A stretch of 64,000 nt of DNA from Nocardiopsis gilva YIM 90087. Its GTDB lineage: Bacteria; Actinomycetota; Actinomycetes; Streptosporangiales; Streptosporangiaceae. The stretch is taken from positions 1,674,001 to 1,738,000 of the forward strand of contig NZ_CP022753.1 of the NCBI RefSeq assembly GCF_002263495.1. The letters are read 5' to 3'. The notes beneath the pieces are model-generated. The model did no database searches. It saw nothing but the letters and a program-made list of their open reading frames with translations, and had not been told where the DNA came from. This document shows, in pieces, positions 1 to 9,239 of the stretch; the first letter of the stretch is position 1, and each line of letters begins with the position of its first letter. The translations under genes were made by a program, and so were the position numbers.

Positions 1-1
1 C

Positions 2-1621
2 CTCGCCGAGGAGCTGCGCGGGCTGCGCCGCCTGGCCACCCAGCCCCTGCCCGACCTCATCACCGAGATCGAGCGGGTGCTGGGCCTGGACATCGAGGTC
101 GGGGCGCGGGCCGGTCGCGACCCGATGGCGGCCCGCGCCGACCTCGACGCGTTCGTCGACGCGGCCGTGCGGTTCGTCGGCAACAGCGAGGACCCCTCAC
201 TCGGAACGTTCCTCGCCTACCTGCGCGCCGCAGAGGACGCGGAGAAGGGGCTGGACCCGGGGGAGCGGGTCGGCGGCAGCGACACCGTCAAGTTGATGAC
301 CGTGCACGCCGCCAAGGGGCTCCAGTGGCCGCTGGTCGTCGTCCCGGGGCTGTCCGGGGGCCGCTACCCGCTGTTCCCGACCAAGCCGAAGGCCAGCGGC
401 GGGTGGCTCACCCAGGAGCAGCAGCTGCCGTTCCCGCTGCGCGGCGACGCCGCGGGCCTGCCGCGCCTCGACGACGTCGACAAGCCCGGCATCGTCCGGT
501 TCAAGGAGGCCGACCGCGACCGGCATCGGATGGAGGAGCGGCGGTTGGCCTACGTCGCCGTCACCCGCGCGTCCTTCGCGCTGCTGTGCACCGGCCACTG
601 GTGGGGGCGCGCCAGCGCGAGCAAGCGTGGACCTTCGCCGTTCCTGGAGGAGATCCAGGAGACGTGCGCTGCGGGGGCGGGCCGCGTCGCGCACTGGGCT
701 CCGCCGCCCGGTGACCACGAGACCAACCCGCAGACCGCCGAGGTGGAACCGGTGGCCTGGCCGCAGACGCCCGAGGAGTACGAGGGCGGCGCGGCGCGGC
801 GGTATCGCGAGGTGGCCGAGGGCGCCGAACTCGTGGCCCGGGCCGCCGCTGACGGTCACGCTGAGGGCCGGAGATGGCTGGAGACGCTGGAGCGCGCCGA
901 GATGCCCGCGGCGATGCGGCGCCGACTGGACGGGTGGAGCCGCGACACCGAGCTGCTGCTGGCCCACCGCGAGGCCGAGGACCGCCCCGAGGACGGTGCG
1001 ATCCCGGTGGAGCTCCCGGCCCACCTGTCGGTGTCGTCGCTGGTGTCGTTGGCGCGCGACCCCGCGACGCTGGCCCGGCAGATCCGCCGCCCCCTGCCGC
1101 GTCCCCCTGCCCCGCACACCCGGCGCGGCACCGCCTTCCACACCTGGCTGGAGCAGCGGTTCGGCCAGCAGAGCCTGCTGGTGCCGGACGAGCTGCCCGG
1201 TGCGGCCGACGAGACGGCCGTCGAGGTGGACGGCGACCTCGCGGAGCTGCAACGCCGCTTCGAGGAGGGCGAGTGGGGCGGGCGCACCCCGCTGGACGTG
1301 GAGGTGCCCTTCGAGACGATCATCGGTGACCGCCTCATCCGGGGGCGCATGGACGCGGTGTTCAACGACCGCGACGACGGCCACTACGACGTCGTGGACT
1401 GGAAGACCGGCCGACCGCCGGGCAACGAGCGCGAGCGCGCGGCGGTGGCCGTGCAGTTGGCGGCCTATCGCATCGCCTGGGCGGAGCTCGCGGGGGTTCC
1501 CCTGGCCGACGTCCGCGCGGCCTTCCACTACGTGCGCGCGGGGGAGACGATCCGACCGGCCGACCTGCTCGACGCCGATGGGCTGGCGGCCCTGATCGAG
1601 GGGCTGCCGGTGGCCGACTGA
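2..1621 (+). CDS. AdnAB-type helicase-nuclease, C-terminal part (5' partial)
   Basis: The reading frame is open from base 2, so the start lies outside the window; about 539 residues are visible. Superfamily 1 helicase motifs are present: TVHAAKGLQWP (motif V type) near residue 100 and ERRLAYVAVTRAS (motif VI) near 180. The C-terminal third is a RecB-like PD-(D/E)XK nuclease: GRMDAVF, then VVDWKTG, then VQLAAYRIAW. This helicase-plus-nuclease layout is that of the actinobacterial AdnA and AdnB subunits, which process double-strand DNA breaks. Being the last gene before nudC, mrx1 and uvrD2 resembles the AdnB position in mycobacteria, but without the N-terminus I do not assign the subunit. It converges with the gene ending at 1693. 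Confidence 0.85.
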   Translation, partial: LAEELRGLRRLATQPLPDLITEIERVLGLDIEVGARAGRDPMAARADLDAFVDAAVRFVGNSEDPSLGTFLAYLRAAEDAEKGLDPGERVGGSDTVKLMTVHAAKGLQWPLVVVPGLSGGRYPLFPTKPKASGGWLTQEQQLPFPLRGDAAGLPRLDDVDKPGIVRFKEADRDRHRMEERRLAYVAVTRASFALLCTGHWWGRASASKRGPSPFLEEIQETCAAGAGRVAHWAPPPGDHETNPQTAEVEPVAWPQTPEEYEGGAARRYREVAEGAELVARAAADGHAEGRRWLETLERAEMPAAMRRRLDGWSRDTELLLAHREAEDRPEDGAIPVELPAHLSVSSLVSLARDPATLARQIRRPLPRPPAPHTRRGTAFHTWLEQRFGQQSLLVPDELPGAADETAVEVDGDLAELQRRFEEGEWGGRTPLDVEVPFETIIGDRLIRGRMDAVFNDRDDGHYDVVDWKTGRPPGNERERAAVAVQLAAYRIAWAELAGVPLADVRAAFHYVRAGETIRPADLLDADGLAALIEGLPVAD

Positions 1622-1692
1622 GCGGCCGCCGACGGCGCGGTCCCGCCGCCCGCCCGGCCGTTCGCCGACGGGTGGTGGGCGGCGGTGGCGGG

Positions 1693-2847
1693 TCAGGACG
1701 TCAGGCAGTGGACCTGTGGGGCGGTCGGCGAGCGTTCGGCCGTGACCGTACCGATGTAGGGGAAGGCGAGGACGTCCCCGGTCCGCAGCCGGTCGATGTG
1801 GACGTCGCGCACCAGCACCTGTTCCATGCCGGAGCGCTGGAACGTGATCGTCACGGGCTCATCGACGAACTCGGGCCGGGGCCAGGGGCGGTCCCAGCCG
1901 TCGTCCAGGGGAACCACCCCGAGGCAAGCCCGGCCGTCCTCGCCGACGGCGGCCTCCGCTGCCCGCGCGCCTCCGGCCACCACGGCATAGGCGTGTCCGT
2001 GGTTGCGCTTCACGTCCAAGACGAGGGTCAGGTACCAGCCGCACCACGCCCCCGGGTGGGCGACCGGGGTGACCTGCAACGTCTCACCGGGGACGAGAGT
2101 GTCGGCCAGGAGCGCGCCGTACTCCCGCCAGTCGAACGCGGGTTCGCTGCTGTTCGGTGGGCCCAGCGTGCCGCCGCCGATCGCGTACCGGGGGCCGCGG
2201 ATGCCGAACATCTCCCCCCACGGGCGCAGGCATCGGATCAACTGGCGGACCCGGTCAGCCAGTGCCGTGGCGTCCAGGCCGGGGAGCATGTCGGCGCTGA
2301 ACCCGCGCAGGCGGATCCGCGCGTCGCTCCGCAGGATCTCCGCGCACTCCACGAGCGCGGCGAGGTCCATTCCGGCCCCGACCCCGCTGCTCGCCGGATC
2401 GGGTTCGCCGTCCTCCGTCGGCGGGTCGACGCGGAGGAGGACGTCTGAGGTGCGCTGTGCCTGCTCGGCGCGGTAGGCCACCAGGCGTAGCTCGCCGGTG
2501 CTGTCGACGTGGATCGTCGTGCTTTCGGACGCCAGGACCTGGGCGATGTCATCCTGCCTCTTTCCCGGGCCGCGCAGTACCGCCGGTGCCTGCGGGAGTT
2601 CCCTGCGCAGTCCCTGCAGGGCGCCGGTGGAGGACACCTCGAACCCGGCGACATGCGGGGCGAGGGCGGCGGCCATGCCCGGTGGCGGGTCGTGCAGGGA
2701 CAGGTAGGTCTCGATCGCCGAGGGGAGGCGCTCCCGGAGGCAGCGGACCTCCTCGTCGAGGCGGGGCAGGTCGTAGACGCAGACAGGGAGACGTTCGGGT
2801 GTGATTCCGAGCGCGTGCTCACGGACGCGCTTCGGTAGTTCGATCAT
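1693..2847 (-). CDS. PLP-decarboxylase/alanine-racemase fold protein lacking the PLP lysine
   Basis: 384 residues with the order of a fold-type III (DapDC/ornithine decarboxylase) protein: CVYDLPRL near the N-terminus, GFEVSSTGAL, RGPGKRQDDI, VLLRVDPP, AIGGGTLG, then a C-terminal beta domain. Where active relatives have F-Y-A-x-K-A-N, this protein reads TYLSLHD near residues 47-53, so the Schiff-base lysine is replaced by Leu. The HxHVGS and EPGR signatures are also not recognisable. It may be a pseudoenzyme or have a changed activity. Start: ATG with TAGGAG about 8 bases upstream; the frame stays open further upstream but there runs out of phase through the acyltransferase gene. It follows that gene by 50 bases on the same strand, so probably one operon. 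Confidence 0.75.
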   Translation of the reverse strand: MIELPKRVREHALGITPERLPVCVYDLPRLDEEVRCLRERLPSAIETYLSLHDPPPGMAAALAPHVAGFEVSSTGALQGLRRELPQAPAVLRGPGKRQDDIAQVLASESTTIHVDSTGELRLVAYRAEQAQRTSDVLLRVDPPTEDGEPDPASSGVGAGMDLAALVECAEILRSDARIRLRGFSADMLPGLDATALADRVRQLIRCLRPWGEMFGIRGPRYAIGGGTLGPPNSSEPAFDWREYGALLADTLVPGETLQVTPVAHPGAWCGWYLTLVLDVKRNHGHAYAVVAGGARAAEAAVGEDGRACLGVVPLDDGWDRPWPRPEFVDEPVTITFQRSGMEQVLVRDVHIDRLRTGDVLAFPYIGTVTAERSPTAPQVHCLTS

Positions 2848-2897
2848 GGGGGCTCCTACAGCCGTTCGCTGGAGGAGGTAGTACCCACCACGGCGGC

Positions 2898-4172
2898 CTA
2901 TAGCAGGATGATCATGGCCCCGGCGTACCCGGTGGCGGCCGCTCCGACAGCGGCCCGCACGGGCCAGGATCCCAGGAGGGTCCCGCTCCACGGCCGCTCG
3001 AAGCGGTGCAGCGCGGCGCTCAGGGGGGCCAGCACCACCGCGAACAGCAGAATCCAGGGCACCCGCGCGAGCAGCCAGCCCCCGCTGTCGGGCACCGACG
3101 TGAGGCCGGGCACCACACCCCAGACCGCCGCCCCGACCGCGCTCACGACGAACAGCGCCGTCAGGTGCCAGCAGAAGACGGTGAGCGCGTTCATGTTCAG
3201 CACGGCGATACCGGCCCACGGCAGCGGGCGCCGGAGCAGGCGATCCAGCCGGTCGCGGAGGAGGACCGCCACGCCGATCTGCGCCATCGCCAGCACGGGG
3301 ACGAACAGCGAGGGCGGGTTGAGGTTGGAGCGCTCCGCGCCCGGATACCCGATGGGGGCGGCCGGGTACCCCAGGCGGGTCACCAGGACGAGGAGGCCGA
3401 CGGCCCCGACGATGAGGAGGGCAACGGCGAGGGGGCGCCGGAGGCGTCCATGGGCCCAGGAGATCCCGAGCTGGAAGGCGAACATCCAGGCGGGAATCGC
3501 ATTGACGTAGCCGATCCCGACGGGGACCGCCGCGCCCCATGGTCCGAAGCGCGCCAGGTCGATCAGGCCGACGACGGCCAGGGGGATCAGCGCGGCCGCG
3601 GCGCCGAACCGCCGATCAGCGGCGAGCAGGACCTTCGTCAGCGCGGTGATCACGAGGAAGACGCCGATGAACCACAGTGGCTGCAGCACCAGCACCGCTC
3701 CGGTCCGCACCGTCACCTGCGGAACGCCGAGGAGGGGGAGGACGCCCACCAGCACGCCCCAGAGCGCCATCACCAGCACCACCGGCCGCCCCAACCGGTA
3801 CACGCGGGCGGTCAGCCAGGCGGGGTAGTCGGCACTGCCGCGACTGCGCGCGGCCACATAGCCGCCCACCAGGAAGAACAGGGCGAGCAACTGCACGCCC
3901 CACCCGATCGGACCGATCCAGGGCAGCGCCGGCAGCGGGCTGGAACCGCGCAGCCCGCCGTCCTGCCAGACAACGAGCGCCGCCACCATCCAATGGCCCA
4001 GAACGATCCCGGAGATCGCGGTCGCCCGCAGCCCGTCGATCGCCCGCTCCCGAGTCGGCGGCGTGGCCCGATCCAGCCGTACGGCAGCGTCACGCAACCG
4101 CCGCATCGGTCCGCCGGACGACGGTCCCTGCGGAGGTGTCGGAGCAACGGCATCGCCGCTCACCGCGATCAC
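2898..4172 (-). CDS. Acyltransferase family 3 membrane protein
   Basis: Integral membrane protein with about ten hydrophobic segments. The first carries the acyltransferase-3 signature: RAIDGLRATAISGIVLGHW, with the conserved Arg and His. Such proteins O-acylate sugars, lipids or secondary metabolites at the membrane. The substrate cannot be read from sequence. The start is uncertain: I chose a GTG at 4172, but ATG at 4106 would begin just before the first conserved segment and neither has a strong ribosome site. It lies directly upstream of the PLP-fold gene on the same strand, suggesting a shared small pathway. Confidence 0.8.
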   Translation of the reverse strand: MIAVSGDAVAPTPPQGPSSGGPMRRLRDAAVRLDRATPPTRERAIDGLRATAISGIVLGHWMVAALVVWQDGGLRGSSPLPALPWIGPIGWGVQLLALFFLVGGYVAARSRGSADYPAWLTARVYRLGRPVVLVMALWGVLVGVLPLLGVPQVTVRTGAVLVLQPLWFIGVFLVITALTKVLLAADRRFGAAAALIPLAVVGLIDLARFGPWGAAVPVGIGYVNAIPAWMFAFQLGISWAHGRLRRPLAVALLIVGAVGLLVLVTRLGYPAAPIGYPGAERSNLNPPSLFVPVLAMAQIGVAVLLRDRLDRLLRRPLPWAGIAVLNMNALTVFCWHLTALFVVSAVGAAVWGVVPGLTSVPDSGGWLLARVPWILLFAVVLAPLSAALHRFERPWSGTLLGSWPVRAAVGAAATGYAGAMIILL

Positions 4173-4384
4173 CCCCACTCGCCACGCCCGCCGCGCGGGA
4201 TGGCGTCCATCGCATCCGCGAGCGCCTCGGCGGCACAGCGCCCCGCCGGTGCGCGGCCCGTTCACGGATGTGATGCCCGTTGCGGGTGCCACCTACAGCG
4301 TGGGCCTCCGAGACCCCGCGGGTGCGGGGCACATGCGGCCGACGGGCGCGGGCGGTCCGGTGGTACTGACATCTCACCCCCGAA

Positions 4385-4458
4385 CCCTTCGTTGATCTCG
4401 GAGATATTGGGGAAAAAATCGGCCCTGAGACCCCAATATCTCCGAGATCAACGAAGGG
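4385..4458. repeat. Perfect 28-bp inverted repeat with 18-base loop
   Basis: Left arm 4385-4412 and right arm 4431-4458 are exact reverse complements; the loop is A-rich. The right arm covers the last codons and stop of the hydrolase gene (stop at 4448-4450). The arm core GTTGATCTCGG recurs in the palindrome at 37210-37279, so this looks like a member of a repeat family. It may also act as a terminator between the hydrolase and the acyltransferase gene, although no clear T-run follows. Confidence 0.85.
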
Positions 4459-5290
4459 GCGCGGTGCCCAGGACGATGCGCGCGGTGGTCCGCAGTGATG
4501 CGCTGCCCGGCCGGAAGTAGTTCTGGTGTCCGCTGATCTCGCCGGGGCTGAAGGTGCGGGCGCCGAAGTCCGGCTTCATGGGGTCGCCCCGGCCTAGCCC
4601 CAGTTCGTGGACCTGGAACGAGGGGACGAAGCGGATCCAGTCGTCCGATGCGCGGGTCGCCCAGACGCGGGCGTGGATTTCCCCGGCGTCGTCGACGCCC
4701 ATGCCCGGGCTGGCCAGGGCGACGACGTCGGCGGCGATGCCCGGCTCGCGCGCGGCCATGCCGCAGACCGTCGTGCCGTAGCTGTGGCACACGAGCGTGA
4801 TGCGCGTCTCCGGGGGAAGAACTTGCTGGCGGAACCGGACGAGGGCCTTGGCGCCCTGCCTGGCCCGTACGGAGGTGGCCACAAGGGGGTCGCCGATCTG
4901 CGGGGGCTCATAGCCCAGCCACACCACGACGGCCACATCGCGGTCCGGCTCCTGGCGTCGCAGTTCGTCGTAGAGCGCCTGTCCGTTGAGGTAGGGCACC
5001 GCCCCCTCGCCGAAGTAGCTGTGCCGGAAGTTGTCCCGGTTCTGCCCCATGCCGGGGACGACGACGGCGATGTCCGCCGCGGAGTCGAGGTTGCCGATCA
5101 CCTCGACGACCCGGCCGCTCCCCGACGGGTCATCGGCCAGCACCTGGTCACCGTCCTGCTGGACCGAGGCGTAGCTCAGCGGCTCCGGCTCGGCCAGTGC
5201 CGTGGAAATGTGGACCTGAGCGGCGTAGATGAGCCCGGTGGCCAGCAGAAGGAGGGTGATGGCCCGCGGCGAGGTCATCCGTCGTGTCAT
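4448..5290 (-). CDS. Secreted alpha/beta hydrolase, DUF1023-like
   Basis: About 280 residues. The N-terminus has basic residues, a hydrophobic stretch (ITLLLLATGLIYAA) and a likely signal cleavage region. The middle has AVVVPGMGQ (oxyanion-hole region) and the nucleophile elbow LVCHSYGT, where Ser is the likely nucleophile and the usual first Gly of GxSxG is Cys. SDDWIRF and SGHQNYF may supply the acid and His. DUF1023 proteins are actinobacterial hydrolases of unknown substrate. Start: ATG at 5290 sits 8 bases after TAGTGT, which could be a -10 box giving a leaderless mRNA; GTG at 5302 is an alternative. The stop codon lies inside the inverted repeat at 4385-4458. Confidence 0.8.
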   Translation of the reverse strand: MTRRMTSPRAITLLLLATGLIYAAQVHISTALAEPEPLSYASVQQDGDQVLADDPSGSGRVVEVIGNLDSAADIAVVVPGMGQNRDNFRHSYFGEGAVPYLNGQALYDELRRQEPDRDVAVVVWLGYEPPQIGDPLVATSVRARQGAKALVRFRQQVLPPETRITLVCHSYGTTVCGMAAREPGIAADVVALASPGMGVDDAGEIHARVWATRASDDWIRFVPSFQVHELGLGRGDPMKPDFGARTFSPGEISGHQNYFRPGSASLRTTARIVLGTAPLR

Positions 5291-5426
5291 GGGGTCCGAC
5301 ACTAGGAATCCGACGTCCGCACGGGCATCGCCCTGGGGAGGGAACTCGGGCTGGCTCCACGGAGCTACGTGCGCGCTGCCGGGGGACAGGCCGGTCGACC
5401 CTCGGCGCCGTGCGGGCGCGGACCCG

Positions 5427-6083
5427 CTAGATCAGCCCGTTCTCGTAGGCGAAGACCACGACCTGGGTGCGGTCGCGCAGGTGGAGTTTCATCAGGATGC
5501 GCCCGACGTGCGTCTTCACCGTCTGCTCCGAGCAGACCAGCTCCTCGGCGATCTCCGCGTTGGACAGGCCGCGCGCGATCTGGCGGAGGACATCGACCTC
5601 GCGCGGAGTGAGGTCGTCGAACGCGGCGGGGCGGGCGTGGATCTTCTCTCGGCGGCGCTGGGCGATGTCGGAGATCAGCCGCTTGGTCACCGACGGCGCG
5701 AGCAGCGCGTCGCCGTTGGCCACGATGCGCACCGCGGAGCGCAGGTCGTCGACGGGGGCGTCCTTCAGCAGGAAGCCGCTGGCTCCGGCGCCCAGCGCCT
5801 CATAGACATACTCGTCCAGGTCGAACGTCGTCAGCACCAGGACCTGGGGGCCGCCCTGACCATCGGGGCCGGTGATCTCCCGCGTGGCGGCCAGCCCGTC
5901 CATCACCGGCATGCGCACGTCCATGACCACGACGTCGGGTCGGTGCTCGTGCGCGAGGTCCGCGGCCTCCCGCCCGTTCGACGCCTGGGCCACCACCCGG
6001 ATGTCGGGAGCGGCGTCGAGCAGCGTGGCGATCCCGTCGCACACCATGGCTTGATCGTCGGCGACTATGACGGTGATGGGCAC
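5427..6083 (-). CDS. LuxR/NarL-family response regulator
   Basis: 218 residues. Receiver domain first: acidic pair in IVADDQ, phospho-acceptor Asp in VVVMDVRMP near residue 54, Thr in VLTTFD and Lys in FLLKDAP. The C-terminal LuxR helix-turn-helix has LTPREVDVLRQIARG and SEQTVKTHVGRI. Start: GTG at 6083, only 10 bases after the stop of the histidine kinase gene, so the two are one operon and almost certainly a two-component pair. Its target genes are not evident. Confidence 0.93.
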   Translation of the reverse strand: MPITVIVADDQAMVCDGIATLLDAAPDIRVVAQASNGREAADLAHEHRPDVVVMDVRMPVMDGLAATREITGPDGQGGPQVLVLTTFDLDEYVYEALGAGASGFLLKDAPVDDLRSAVRIVANGDALLAPSVTKRLISDIAQRRREKIHARPAAFDDLTPREVDVLRQIARGLSNAEIAEELVCSEQTVKTHVGRILMKLHLRDRTQVVVFAYENGLI

Positions 6084-6093
6084 GCAGCACAGA

Positions 6094-8439
6094 CTAGCCT
6101 CGCTCACGGGAGACCGGCAGCTCCGCGTGGACCTCGAAACCACCGTCGGCGAGCGGACCGGCGCGCAGCCACCCGCCGAGCATCGCCGCCCGCTCCCGCA
6201 TCCCCACCAGGCCGTGCCCGCCGGACGAGAAGTCCGCTGGGGCGGGGGTCTCCGCCCCACCGTCGGCGGGCCCGTTGACGACGCGTACGATCAGGCGCCC
6301 CGGTGCGCGGTCCACCACGACGGACACCTCGGAGCCGGGCGCGTGCCGCCCGGCGTTGCTCAGGGACTCCTGGACGATGCGGTAGGTCGACAGCTCCACG
6401 GCGTCGGGCAGGTTGCCGTCGACCGGTGCGCCCTCCAGCCCGACGTCCAACCCCGCCTGCCGCGCCCCGCTCACTAGCTCGGCGAGCCGGTCGAGGCTCG
6501 GCTGCGGCGCGGGGATCGGCCCCTCGGACTCCTCCTGCCGCAGCAGGCCGACGACCCTGCGCATCTCCGAGAGCGCGTCGCGCGCGGCGTCGCGGATGGT
6601 GTGGAAGGTGGCGGTGGCCTCGTCGCCGATCGCCGGGTGCTTGTAGGGCGCCGCCTCGGCCTGGATCGCGATCATCGACATGTGGTGGGAGACGACGTCG
6701 TGCAGCTCGCGCGCGATCCGTGACCGCTCCTCCAGAACGGCCTGGCGCGCACGGTCCTGGCGCCGCAGGGCACTCTCGCGCTGCAGGTCGAGCTGGGCAC
6801 TGCGGCGGCTGCCCACGTTGTAGCCGAACAGGAGAACGGCGACGCCGACGACCGCGATCCACAGCGTCTGCTGGAGGGGCGTGCCCGTGACGAACGACGC
6901 GGCGAAGACGTCGGCGACGATGGTGAGGACGCCCACGCCGACCGTGGTCCGGCGAGGGTAGGCGACCGCGATCGCGTACAGCGTGATGGGCAGGGCCAGC
7001 AGCGCCCCCGCGGGCCATGGCCACAGGGCGCGGGCCGGGTCGAGCGGGCCGGTCATTCCGACGGCGATCAGCGCGACGAACAGGCCCGGCGCCATGATCC
7101 GCCAGGCGAGCAGCGGCGCGCGGGGCAGCAGAGCGAGCGGCAGGCCGGTGGCCGCGGCCAGGATGAGTGCGGGCAGGACCGGGACCTGGAGGTAGTACCG
7201 CAGCTGCAGTGCGCTGCCCAGCGCGATGACGGTGCTGACCGCCAGCAGCGCGTACCAGGCGGCCAGTTCGCGGGGAAGGGTCGGCGCGGGTTCGCCGTCG
7301 TCGGTCCAGTGCTGTTCGTCGTCGCGGGGGAGGAGCAGCCACAGGGCACCGTAGAGGAGCGGGCCGACGGCGACGGCCAGGACGAAGCCGGCGCGCAGGA
7401 GCACGCGCAGCTGGTGGGAACCACGCGACAGCGCTGTGCACACCCCCGCGACGACCTTGTCGTCGACCGGGCGCCGCGGCCCGTGGAACAGCCGCACCTG
7501 CCCGCCGGGACGGTGCGATGGCGACCGCCACACGGCGTCGAGCACGCCGTCCAGGACCGGGATGGGATTCCGGGGCGGGCGCTGGGGAGCGGTGGGGCGG
7601 CCGCCGACCGGTAGGCCGATGTCCTCCCTGCGCAGCCGCACGTTGTCCCCGGTGAACAGTGCCGCGGCCGAGAACAGCACGGGCCAGGTGGCGGCCGCCG
7701 CGGCGCCGCTGAGCAGGGCGGTGCCGATCAGAACGGCGGCCGTGCACGCGCCCGTCCCGTAGACGATCCGGCGCTCGTACTGGGAGGCGACCAGGAAGAG
7801 GAGGACCAGGAGGAGCAGGAACGCGGCGGTGGGCAGGTAGGGCGCGGGTGGGATCCCATCGTCGGCTCGGGGTTGTCGCAGTAGCACCAGAAAGGGCGGC
7901 AGGCACAGCGCGGCGAGTAGGACCCGCCAGGCGAGCAGCGGAGAGCGGCCGATGAAGAGCGCGGGCAGGCCCAGTGCGGCCCCGACCGCCAGAGTGGCGA
8001 CATCGGCCAGGCCGCCGAGCAGTAGCCCAGCGGCCGACAGGAGGGCGGACACCAGGGCGATGACCGCCAGGAAGACGAGCCCGTTCGCCTGGTCGCGCCC
8101 ACGCGCCTGCGGCCGTCCGGCCAGCCGCACCAGCCAGAACAGCGGGTAGAGCAGGACCGGCAGCACCGTGAGGACGAACGTCCAGCGCACCCGCCTCGCG
8201 GTCACGCCCCGGCGCGCGGCGAAACCCGCGCACACCCCGCCCAGGACCGATGGCGGCTCAGCCTCCGGCGGCGCGTACCGGACCGGAAGGGTGCGCGGCA
8301 GGTGTACCGGCGTCCGCCACAGGACGTCGGCGAGGAGGACCGCCAGGGCCGACCCTGGTCCACCGCTGCCGCTCGCCCCGGTCCCACCGTCCGGCGCCGC
8401 GACACCATCCGGCACGGACTCTGGTTCCGCCTTCGCCAT
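6094..8439 (-). CDS. Histidine kinase with two PspC-like segments
   Basis: 781 residues. A PspC-type segment lies near residues 60-105 (VLGGVCAGFAARRGV followed by a membrane helix) and a second one near 335-385 (VVAGVCTALSRG, then a helix). Many hydrophobic segments surround them. The kinase core is C-terminal: ELHDVVSHHMSMIAIQAEA (HisKA_3, phospho-His) near residue 590, then a HATPase with NAGRHAP and GGHGLVGMRERA. PspC kinases in actinomycetes sense envelope stress. Two PspC copies separated by about 250 residues of membrane region are unusual. It is co-transcribed with the response regulator downstream. Start: ATG with a close GGGGGAGG. Confidence 0.92.
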   Translation of the reverse strand: MAKAEPESVPDGVAAPDGGTGASGSGGPGSALAVLLADVLWRTPVHLPRTLPVRYAPPEAEPPSVLGGVCAGFAARRGVTARRVRWTFVLTVLPVLLYPLFWLVRLAGRPQARGRDQANGLVFLAVIALVSALLSAAGLLLGGLADVATLAVGAALGLPALFIGRSPLLAWRVLLAALCLPPFLVLLRQPRADDGIPPAPYLPTAAFLLLLVLLFLVASQYERRIVYGTGACTAAVLIGTALLSGAAAAATWPVLFSAAALFTGDNVRLRREDIGLPVGGRPTAPQRPPRNPIPVLDGVLDAVWRSPSHRPGGQVRLFHGPRRPVDDKVVAGVCTALSRGSHQLRVLLRAGFVLAVAVGPLLYGALWLLLPRDDEQHWTDDGEPAPTLPRELAAWYALLAVSTVIALGSALQLRYYLQVPVLPALILAAATGLPLALLPRAPLLAWRIMAPGLFVALIAVGMTGPLDPARALWPWPAGALLALPITLYAIAVAYPRRTTVGVGVLTIVADVFAASFVTGTPLQQTLWIAVVGVAVLLFGYNVGSRRSAQLDLQRESALRRQDRARQAVLEERSRIARELHDVVSHHMSMIAIQAEAAPYKHPAIGDEATATFHTIRDAARDALSEMRRVVGLLRQEESEGPIPAPQPSLDRLAELVSGARQAGLDVGLEGAPVDGNLPDAVELSTYRIVQESLSNAGRHAPGSEVSVVVDRAPGRLIVRVVNGPADGGAETPAPADFSSGGHGLVGMRERAAMLGGWLRAGPLADGGFEVHAELPVSRERG

Positions 8440-9239
8440 GCCTCCCCCACCGGATCCGACACCGCCTCCGGGTCAACCATAGGCAGCGGCCGCACCCGGC
8501 GGTCGTGTGTCCACAGGGGCAGTGGGCGCGTAGCGCCGAGGTAGGGGGCCGGGCGAGGCGCACCGATCGCCTTGCACATCCGGAGTGATGACGGAAGGGG
8601 CACGGTGGCGGCCGTCGCCACGGCCGCTGGTTCCAGGAATGGACGTGACGGGGTTCACCCCGAGCAGGGTGCCGGGACGCTGCGGTGGACTCACGGCGAC
8701 CTCCCCGGTCTGTGGGGAGCAAGAGCGTCGGTACATCGGGCGGACGCGGCCGAGGCCAGAAGCGCAGGCACAGGGCAGTGCGGGCCGCTGTGTCCCCGGA
8801 CCGCGACGTCGCGGTCATCGGTCGGCGCCGTGATCACGATCGCGTGGTCCCGGGCCATCGTCAGGGGGCGGATCCGGGGCCGTGTGATCCGGGCCCGCCC
8901 GCGCTGCCGGACACAGTCGTGATTCCGATCGTTGTCACGTGCTCCCGTCGGGCGCTTGTGGCTCCTGGCATTGCCGCCGCCTCACGCTGAAGCATTGGGA
9001 ACCGATCCTTCGCCTCCCACGCGATGTTCTTCCCATGGATACGCCGCCGGAATATCTGGGCACGCGAGACGCGGGGCATCGCGCGGTGCTATCCGCCGGG
9101 GCTTGCTCGACCACGCCGTGCCGTCGGCTGATACGGCTGCGGGCTACCGCGGAGTGGACACGGCGTGCGCGGAGGCGCGGGAGCGGGTCTAGGCTCGATA
9201 GGGCCCCATCGGTTTCGTGGAAGGAAAGCGGCCCGGCAC
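8440..9239. other. Long intergenic region, no convincing gene
   Basis: 800 bases between the divergent histidine kinase and dipeptidase genes. Open frames exist on both strands, but they are rich in Arg, Pro and Gly, lack ribosome sites and show no recognisable domain. It must hold the promoters of both flanking genes, though I could not place -10 and -35 boxes with confidence. Confidence 0.5.

Noticed and set aside
2848-3540. N-terminal extension of the PLP-fold protein
   Set aside because: This open frame lies over the acyltransferase gene on the same strand in another phase; the first conserved residues and a ribosome site are at 2847.
8572-8990. ORFs in the 800-base gap before the dipeptidase
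   Set aside because: Pro/Arg-rich on both strands, without ribosome sites or recognisable motifs.
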